From: an uncultured Acetatifactor sp.
Lineage (GTDB): Bacteria; Bacillota; Clostridia; Lachnospirales; Lachnospiraceae
NCBI GenBank assembly: GCA_910585805.1
Contig: CAJUFB010000017.1
Span: 1-64,000 of the forward strand
DNA: 64,000 nt
Direction: 5' to 3'
Position numbers and translations under genes: made by a program. Below are positions 59,261 to 64,000 of this stretch, one piece after another. The stretch's first letter is position 1, and each line of letters starts with the position of its first letter. The notes beneath the pieces are model-generated. The model saw only the letters and a program-made list of their open reading frames with translations, was not told the DNA's origin and ran no database searches.

Positions 59261-60100
59261 CTACTCCGCATCCCCCAGTTCCCGCAAAAGCGCCGTTACG
59301 GACCTGCCCGTAACCGGGTGCCGGAAAGCAGGCGCAAGCTCCGCCATGGGTTCCAGAACAAATCGCCGATTCTCCAGATCCGGATGGGGAATCACCAGAT
59401 TCTCGGTTTCCATTACTTTTTTTTCATAAAAAAGGATATCCAGATCCAGAGTTCTGGGTCCCCAGTGCACGTTCCGCTCCCTTCCCGCCTCATTCTCTAT
59501 TTCATGCAAGGCTTCCAGAAGCTGCTGCGGATTCATCAGCGTCTCAATCTCCGCCACACCGTTCAGAAAATCATCCTGTTCCACCCCGCCATAGGGTTTC
59601 GTAACCAGCATTTTCGAAACCTTCCGCAGCTCTATCAGCTTATGGGAACGCAGAGCCTCAACGGCGCCGGACAGATAGCCTTCTCTGTCTCCCAGATTGG
59701 AACCCAGGCCAATATATGCCCTGTGCCACCTTCTGTGCACTTTGACGGATATCCCCTCAAACGGCAGATGAACCGGCGCAAACGGCTTTATGATTTCCAG
59801 ATCCACTGCAGAAATCATGGGATAATTCAGCAGCAGCGCCTCCGCCAGCCTTCCCGTTACAGCCTCCAGAAGTTTACAGGTATAGCTCCGCATCCATCCG
59901 GCGATAAAGTGACATACTGCCCCGTAGTCCACCGTATCCTCCAGTTCATCACTGCTGCCGGCTCTGCATGTATCCACATACAGAACCGCATTCACGTAAA
60001 AGGTCTGCCCTGCCCTTGTCTCCTCAGGATACACGCCATGGTGCGCGAATACTTCCAGTCTGTCAATATGAATCTCATCTCTTGCCCACTCAGAATACAT
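59261..60100 (-). CDS. folBK: Bifunctional dihydroneopterin aldolase / HPPK
   Basis: Two consecutive folate enzymes in one chain. Residues 1-120 are FolB (DRLEVFAHHGVYPEETRAGQ, then EDTVDYGAVC). The rest is FolK (RAYIGLGSNLGDREGYL, GPRTLDLDILFYEKK, HPDLENRRFVLEPMAELAP). The ATG at 60100 has GAGGAGGG 10 nt upstream. It closes the folC-folE-folP-folBK operon; it begins 72 bp after folP ends. Confidence 0.96.
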   Translation of the reverse strand: MYSEWARDEIHIDRLEVFAHHGVYPEETRAGQTFYVNAVLYVDTCRAGSSDELEDTVDYGAVCHFIAGWMRSYTCKLLEAVTGRLAEALLLNYPMISAVDLEIIKPFAPVHLPFEGISVKVHRRWHRAYIGLGSNLGDREGYLSGAVEALRSHKLIELRKVSKMLVTKPYGGVEQDDFLNGVAEIETLMNPQQLLEALHEIENEAGRERNVHWGPRTLDLDILFYEKKVMETENLVIPHPDLENRRFVLEPMAELAPAFRHPVTGRSVTALLRELGDAE

Positions 60101-60171
60101 TGTTACTTTACCCTCCTCATACAATCTCATGCACGCTGAATCGCCTCAGCCGATTTTACTGACCTTACATC

Positions 60172-60978
60172 TCATGCCCGCAATATCGCCTCTGCCATCT
60201 TCACTGCCCTTACATTCTCCTTCACATCATGAACCCTCACAAACATGCAGCCATTCAAAACGCCGAAGACAGTGGTGACCAGAGTACCCTCCAGCCTCTG
60301 CTCCACCGGCAGCTCGAGCGTCAGACCGACCACGGATTTCCGGCTGCAGCCCAAAAGAAGCGGATATCCCAGCTTCCCAATGGTCTCCAGACGGTGAAGT
60401 ATCTCCAGATTCTGCTCATATTTTTTCCCGAAACCGATACCGGGATCCAGAATGATCCTGTCCTCCGCAATCCCTGCTTCCTCTGCCAGTCTCAGGCTCC
60501 CTTTCAGATCAGATGTCACATCGTCCACAAGAGAGTGATAATCCGTATTCTTTCTGTTATGCATGAGACAGCAGGGCAGTCCGCTTCCGGCAATGAGCTT
60601 TGCCATATCCCCATCGTATCTCAGCCCCCATATATCATTGATCAGATCCGCCCCTGCCGCAATTCCTGCCGACGCCACTTTTGCCTTATATGTATCCAGA
60701 GAAACCGGTACCTCAAAAGCCGCTTTTACGGCTTCTATCACAGGAACTACCCTGGCGGTCTCCTCCTCTTCCGACAGCATGGTATAGCCCGGCCTGGTGG
60801 ATTCACCGCCCACATCAATGATATCGGCTCCCTCCGCCAGCATCTCCTCCACATGCCGCAGCGCCCTGTCTCTATCATTCCACTTTCCTCCATCCGAGAA
60901 AGAATCCGGCGTCACATTCAGGATACCCATCACGTAAGTATGCCCCTTTGTCTGAAACTCCCTGTTTCCAATCCTCAT
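60172..60978 (-). CDS. folP: Dihydropteroate synthase
   Basis: Condenses p-aminobenzoate with the pterin pyrophosphate; the target of sulfonamides. The roughly 268-residue protein has GILNVTPDSFSDGG, IIDVGGESTRPG, DLINDIWG, CLMHNRKN, DPGIGFGKKYEQNLE and LLGCSRKSVVG, the full family set. The ATG at 60978 has an upstream GGAGG. It lies between folE and folBK. Confidence 0.97.
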   Translation of the reverse strand: MRIGNREFQTKGHTYVMGILNVTPDSFSDGGKWNDRDRALRHVEEMLAEGADIIDVGGESTRPGYTMLSEEEETARVVPVIEAVKAAFEVPVSLDTYKAKVASAGIAAGADLINDIWGLRYDGDMAKLIAGSGLPCCLMHNRKNTDYHSLVDDVTSDLKGSLRLAEEAGIAEDRIILDPGIGFGKKYEQNLEILHRLETIGKLGYPLLLGCSRKSVVGLTLELPVEQRLEGTLVTTVFGVLNGCMFVRVHDVKENVRAVKMAEAILRA

Positions 60979-61128
60979 AACCTCTTTTTCCTCCCTGGCG
61001 CCCGTCCGCTGCCGCAAGATCCGGCTCTCCCAACGCTTCGCCCCTCTTTTCCCTGCTTCTTTCGCATTCTGAATCAAAAAGCCGGCAGGCTCCGCGCCTC
61101 ATTTGGCAATCCCGCCTGCGTCTGCGCT

Positions 61129-61686
61129 CTATACCTGCAGCATCCGGAAAAATTTCTCCTGCAGCATGGGTTCCTCCTTAAAAGCGCCTCTCACCGCAAT
61201 GCTGACCGTCCTGCTGCCGGGCTTTTTCACCCCTCGCATGGTCATGCACATATGCTCTGCCTCCAGCATCACCATCACGCCCCCCGGCGCCAGATGCTTC
61301 ATCAGCGCATCCGCGATCTGTCCTGTCATCTGCTCCTGGATCTGCAGCCTGGCAGCATATATCTCCACCGTTCTGGCCAGCTTGCTCAGACCAACCACCT
61401 TTCCCTTGGGTATGTACGCAATATGAGCCTTCCCGTAAAACGGCATCAGATGGTGCTCGCACATGGAATAAAAGGGAATGTCCTTTTCCAGCACCATCTC
61501 GCCGCTGTCCACCGAAAATACCTTCGCCAGCGGCACAGATGCATCCGCCTCCATTCCGGCCAGGATTTCTCCATACATCCTGGCTACCCGGTCGGGGGTA
61601 TCCCTGAGCCCCTCGCGCTCAGGATCCTCACCGATTCCTTCCAGAAGCAGCTTAACTGCCTCCCTGATCTTCTCCTGATCTATCAT
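61129..61686 (-). CDS. folE: GTP cyclohydrolase I
   Basis: First step of pterin synthesis from GTP. The 185-residue protein has [30 protein letters not shown] (zinc and catalytic Cys-His residues) and [20 protein letters not shown]. Its ATG overlaps the folC stop by 4 nt (ATGA), so the two are translationally coupled. Confidence 0.97.
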   Translation of the reverse strand: MIDQEKIREAVKLLLEGIGEDPEREGLRDTPDRVARMYGEILAGMEADASVPLAKVFSVDSGEMVLEKDIPFYSMCEHHLMPFYGKAHIAYIPKGKVVGLSKLARTVEIYAARLQIQEQMTGQIADALMKHLAPGGVMVMLEAEHMCMTMRGVKKPGSRTVSIAVRGAFKEEPMLQEKFFRMLQV

Positions 61687-63077
61687 CTCCTGCCAGCTTC
61701 CTTTCCCTGCCGGTTATATTTGCTGCCTTTCCCGGCTTTTTCGAAGACAGCAGCCCGATACAGTTCCCTGCCATGTCCTTCCTTTGCAGCATATCCTGTG
61801 ATCTCCATCAGCCTCCCCTGGAAGGACAGGGAGCCAAAGGCAAGTATCACATCCTCTTTTCCCGCCAGCAGCCGGCTCATCTCCACGGCTTCCTCCAGGC
61901 TGTCCGCCGCCGTCACATTGGCATGAACCTTTGCCGCTGCCTGCGCCAGTTCATAAGCGGAAAGCGCTCTCGGAGCGTCGGGCGGCGTCACGGTTATGAT
62001 CTGATCCGCAAGGGTATGGGTCAGCGCGATCACCTTATCATATTCCTTGTCCTTTAACATTCCCATGATATAGACGATTCTTTTATCCGGAAAATAAAAC
62101 TTCACAGACTGGGCCAGCCGCCTGGCTCCGTCCTCGTCATGGGCGCCGTCCGCAATAAAATAAGGCTTCCTGCCCACTACGGTAAATCTGCCCGGCCATT
62201 TTGCCTCCGCCATCCCTCTGCGCAGCTGTGCCTCCGAAACAGGAAATCCCCGCTCGGCCAGGCCCCTCAGCGTCTCCAGAGCCACAACGGCATTGCCGAT
62301 CTGATACAGTCCCCCCAGAGTGATCTCCATCCCCTTCCAGGCACCGTAGTCAAACCTCTGCTTCTCCAGTCCGTATTTCACATGAGAAGCAGCACCCTCA
62401 TCCGCAACCGTCAGCGGACAGTTCAGAGCAGCGGCTTTCTCCGCGATCACGTCCATCACCTCCGGCCTCTGGGCTGCGGTGACCGCCGGACAGCCCGCCT
62501 TCAGTATCCCGGCCTTCTGGGCTGCGATCTCCGGCAGTGTATTGCCGAGAAACTTCATATGGTCCATACTGATGGAGGTTATGACTGCCGCGCAGATATC
62601 TTCCACCACATTGGTAGCATCCAGCAAACCTCCCATCCCTGTCTCCAATACCACTATATCACATTTCTTCTCCTGAAAATACCAGAATGCCAGCGCCGTC
62701 TTGATCTCAAAAGCCGTAGGATGGGGCAGTCCCTCTGCCGCCATGCCGTCACACGCGCCTTTCAGCAGCTCCATCCCCTGACAGAGGGCTTTCTTTGTGA
62801 TATATCGGTCGTTGACCTGTATTTCTTCTCTGTAGTCAAAAATTGCAGGCGAAAGATACCTTCCCACCCGGTACCCGCCGCATCTCAGAGCGGAAGCCAC
62901 AAATGCGCACACCGAGCCCTTCCCGTTGGTTCCGGCCACATGCACATATTTCAGTCCCTTTTGAGGCTCCCCCATCCTCCTGCATAACTCACGGATGCTG
63001 TCAAGTCCGGGCGATATGCCGTATCTTGACGTCTGCTCCACATATTCCATTGCCTCCCTGTAATTCATCGGCTGCAT
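61683..63077 (-). CDS. folC: Folylpolyglutamate / dihydrofolate synthase
   Basis: Adds glutamate to dihydropteroate and folates. The 464-residue protein has the Mur-ligase P-loop [61 protein letters not shown] and [21 protein letters not shown] stands just before the ATG at 63077; the ATG three codons on is an alternative. It leads the folate operon. A MITE-like element lies about 55 bp upstream. Confidence 0.95.
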   Translation of the reverse strand: MQPMNYREAMEYVEQTSRYGISPGLDSIRELCRRMGEPQKGLKYVHVAGTNGKGSVCAFVASALRCGGYRVGRYLSPAIFDYREEIQVNDRYITKKALCQGMELLKGACDGMAAEGLPHPTAFEIKTALAFWYFQEKKCDIVVLETGMGGLLDATNVVEDICAAVITSISMDHMKFLGNTLPEIAAQKAGILKAGCPAVTAAQRPEVMDVIAEKAAALNCPLTVADEGAASHVKYGLEKQRFDYGAWKGMEITLGGLYQIGNAVVALETLRGLAERGFPVSEAQLRRGMAEAKWPGRFTVVGRKPYFIADGAHDEDGARRLAQSVKFYFPDKRIVYIMGMLKDKEYDKVIALTHTLADQIITVTPPDAPRALSAYELAQAAAKVHANVTAADSLEEAVEMSRLLAGKEDVILAFGSLSFQGRLMEITGYAAKEGHGRELYRAAVFEKAGKGSKYNRQGKEAGRR

Positions 63078-63130
63078 CCGCCTCCCTTTCTATCGGTTCT
63101 CTGCATAATCTCCCGCTCATATCTGCATAC

Positions 63131-63263
63131 TAAGGAAGTGTCTGCAAATAACCGCTACGAGTTTAAAGCCGTTTTCCATGTGTTTAAAGGCTTTTCCCAA
63201 AGAAGCAGCTGCGGTTATTTTCCGGTTCTGACCTGTTCAGACATGGAAGCAGACAATTCCTTA
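63131..63263. repeat. MITE-like inverted-repeat element, second copy
   Basis: The left arm TAAGGAAGTGTCTGCAAATA resembles the ends at 7784-7889. The right arm is split: GCTGCGGTTATTTTCCG, about 25 extra bases, then CAGACAATTCCTTA. It is 133 bp with no coding capacity, between folC and the gene at 63290. Confidence 0.55.
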
Positions 63264-63289
63264 TTAATACGTAAAAAGGAGCTCCCATC

Positions 63290-63703
63290 ATGAAACATAC
63301 TTTGAGCACATTTGCAGCTAATTTTCTCAAATGCGGGCTTGCGGGCTGGTGCATGGAAATACTGTTCACTTCCATGGACTCCCTGCGCCGCCGGGATATG
63401 ACCCTCAGAGGAAATACTTCCCTGTGGATGTTTCCCATCTACGGCAGCGCCGCCATCCTGGCCCCCTTCAGCCACCTCCTTACCGGAAAATCCGCCTGGA
63501 GACGCGGACTGGCTTATATGGGCCTGATCTTTTCCGCGGAATACCTTTCCGGCACATTTCTGGCAAAACACAGGTTCTGCCCCTGGGACTACAGACGCAG
63601 CCGCTGGAACGTCAGCCGCGTCATCCGGCTGGACTATGCTCCCTGCTGGTTTATCGCCGGATTACTGTTCGAGCGGCTTCTGTCATCCGATTCCGGCAAA
63701 TAG
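63290..63703 (+). CDS. Putative ABC-transporter type IV membrane protein
   Basis: The 137-residue protein has about four helices and the sequence LKCGLAGWCMEILFTSMDSL, SLWMFPIYGSAAIL, AEYLSGTFL and CPWDYR, the set of the small family annotated as ABC-transporter type IV (CmpB-like). No ATPase lies beside it, and the family's transport role is unproven. AAGGAG lies 8 nt before the ATG. Confidence 0.8.
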   Translation: MKHTLSTFAANFLKCGLAGWCMEILFTSMDSLRRRDMTLRGNTSLWMFPIYGSAAILAPFSHLLTGKSAWRRGLAYMGLIFSAEYLSGTFLAKHRFCPWDYRRSRWNVSRVIRLDYAPCWFIAGLLFERLLSSDSGK

Positions 63704-63735
63704 CTGCTCCGGACACCCAGGGTTCCCACAAAGCC

Positions 63736-64000
63736 TCAGTCGTCTCCGTCCCCCACATCCTCCATGTCTCCGGAGCCGATATCCAGCATATTTACCGTGC
63801 GTCTCTTCAGCCTGGCCTCCTCGGACTGCTTCAGGATGAATTCCTTCAACTCTTTGGAATGCCTGATATGCTGCAGCACCAACTGCGGGTGGGTGGTGTC
63901 TCCGGTGTAGCAGGTCACGGTGCCCAGTCCGAAGAGCTTCTCCGCCAGGCTTGCGGTGTGAGTCACATCCTGTACCTTATACATGAAACAGTCATTTTCT
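63736..64000 (-). CDS. PH-domain protein, N-terminus beyond the window
   Basis: The visible C-terminal 88 residues read MYKVQDVTHTASLAEKLFGL, GTVTCYTGDTTHPQLVLQHI and then a charged helix. This matches the end of bacterial PH-domain (YdbS/YdbT-like) proteins. The frame is open to the window edge (ENDCF before MYKV), so the ATG at 63984 is probably internal. It ends in an acidic tail MLDIGSGDMEDVGDGDD. Confidence 0.75.
   Translation of the reverse strand, partial: ENDCFMYKVQDVTHTASLAEKLFGLGTVTCYTGDTTHPQLVLQHIRHSKELKEFILKQSEEARLKRRTVNMLDIGSGDMEDVGDGDD

Noticed and set aside
60229..61926. 565-codon open frame antisense to folP and folE
   Set aside because: Same reasoning: no start signal, no recognisable motif, fully covered by conserved genes.
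63078..63289. Tetrahydrofolate riboswitch before folC
   Set aside because: The gap is mainly a MITE-like element, and the known THF-riboswitch core is not recognisable.

Overview
The window looks like chromosome from a spore-forming Clostridia, most likely Lachnospiraceae. Support comes from an uninterrupted sporulation sigma factor gene (sigK), a SCIFF peptide and its radical SAM maturase next to a fused secDF, a folBK fusion, and small rho-independent terminators with AGGAGG-type ribosome sites. No species can be named from sequence alone. Most genes lie on the minus strand.

Layout. 0.2-7.8 kb: two D-Ala-D-Ala carboxypeptidases, scpA/scpB, a membrane-anchored phosphoesterase, rpsU and a MATE exporter. 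8-12.3 kb: secDF, then the SCIFF maturase and SCIFF precursor, with long hairpins between them. 12.3-15 kb: decayed gene pieces around an SGNH hydrolase. 15-26.4 kb: an accessory, visibly A/T-richer island. It holds an AAA-ATPase/PD-(D/E)XK gene and two compact operons, downstream of sigK. Each operon is closed by an 84-bp copy of the 3' end of a sigK gene. Operon 1 (17.1-20.1 kb) is DUF262-like / AAA ATPase with a DUF3696-like tail / unknown protein. Operon 2 (20.3-25.6 kb) is N6-adenine methyltransferase / double-GHKL-ATPase histidine kinase / stand-alone receiver / HNH nuclease. 26.5-31.4 kb: hemW, inorganic pyrophosphatase, ptsI and fruK. 31.9-37.8 kb: a five-gene cluster of discrete NRPS-like parts (adenylating ligase, carrier protein, condensation domain, alpha/beta hydrolase, SCP2 protein). 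A divergent TetR regulator sits beside it, with two operator-like palindromes in the shared promoter region. 37.9-44.6 kb: lepA and a heterodimeric ABC exporter whose two genes have related structured leaders. 44.9-50.2 kb: an Rpn-type nuclease, an EAL pseudogene, a membrane LuxR-type regulator, mgtE and yigZ. 50.5-56.8 kb: a class A PBP, a HAD hydrolase, small genes, an IS200 remnant and tRNA-Thr. 56.9-59.1 kb: apbE diverging from a NusG-II/Gx-transporter pair. 59.2-63.1 kb: folC-folE-folP-folBK. The window ends in a PH-domain gene cut by the edge.

The best candidates for undescribed biology are: (1) operon 2, a restriction-modification-like system whose control module resembles a two-component phosphorelay; (2) the repeated sigK 3' ends, which suggest serial capture of defence modules at sigK; (3) a roughly 95-nt dispersed element whose interleaved inverted repeats show compensatory and G-U changes, as a pseudoknotted RNA would; (4) the duplicated hairpin leader of the ABC exporter; and (5) the TetR-controlled NRPS-like cluster.

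All family assignments come from reading motifs by eye. No database search was run.
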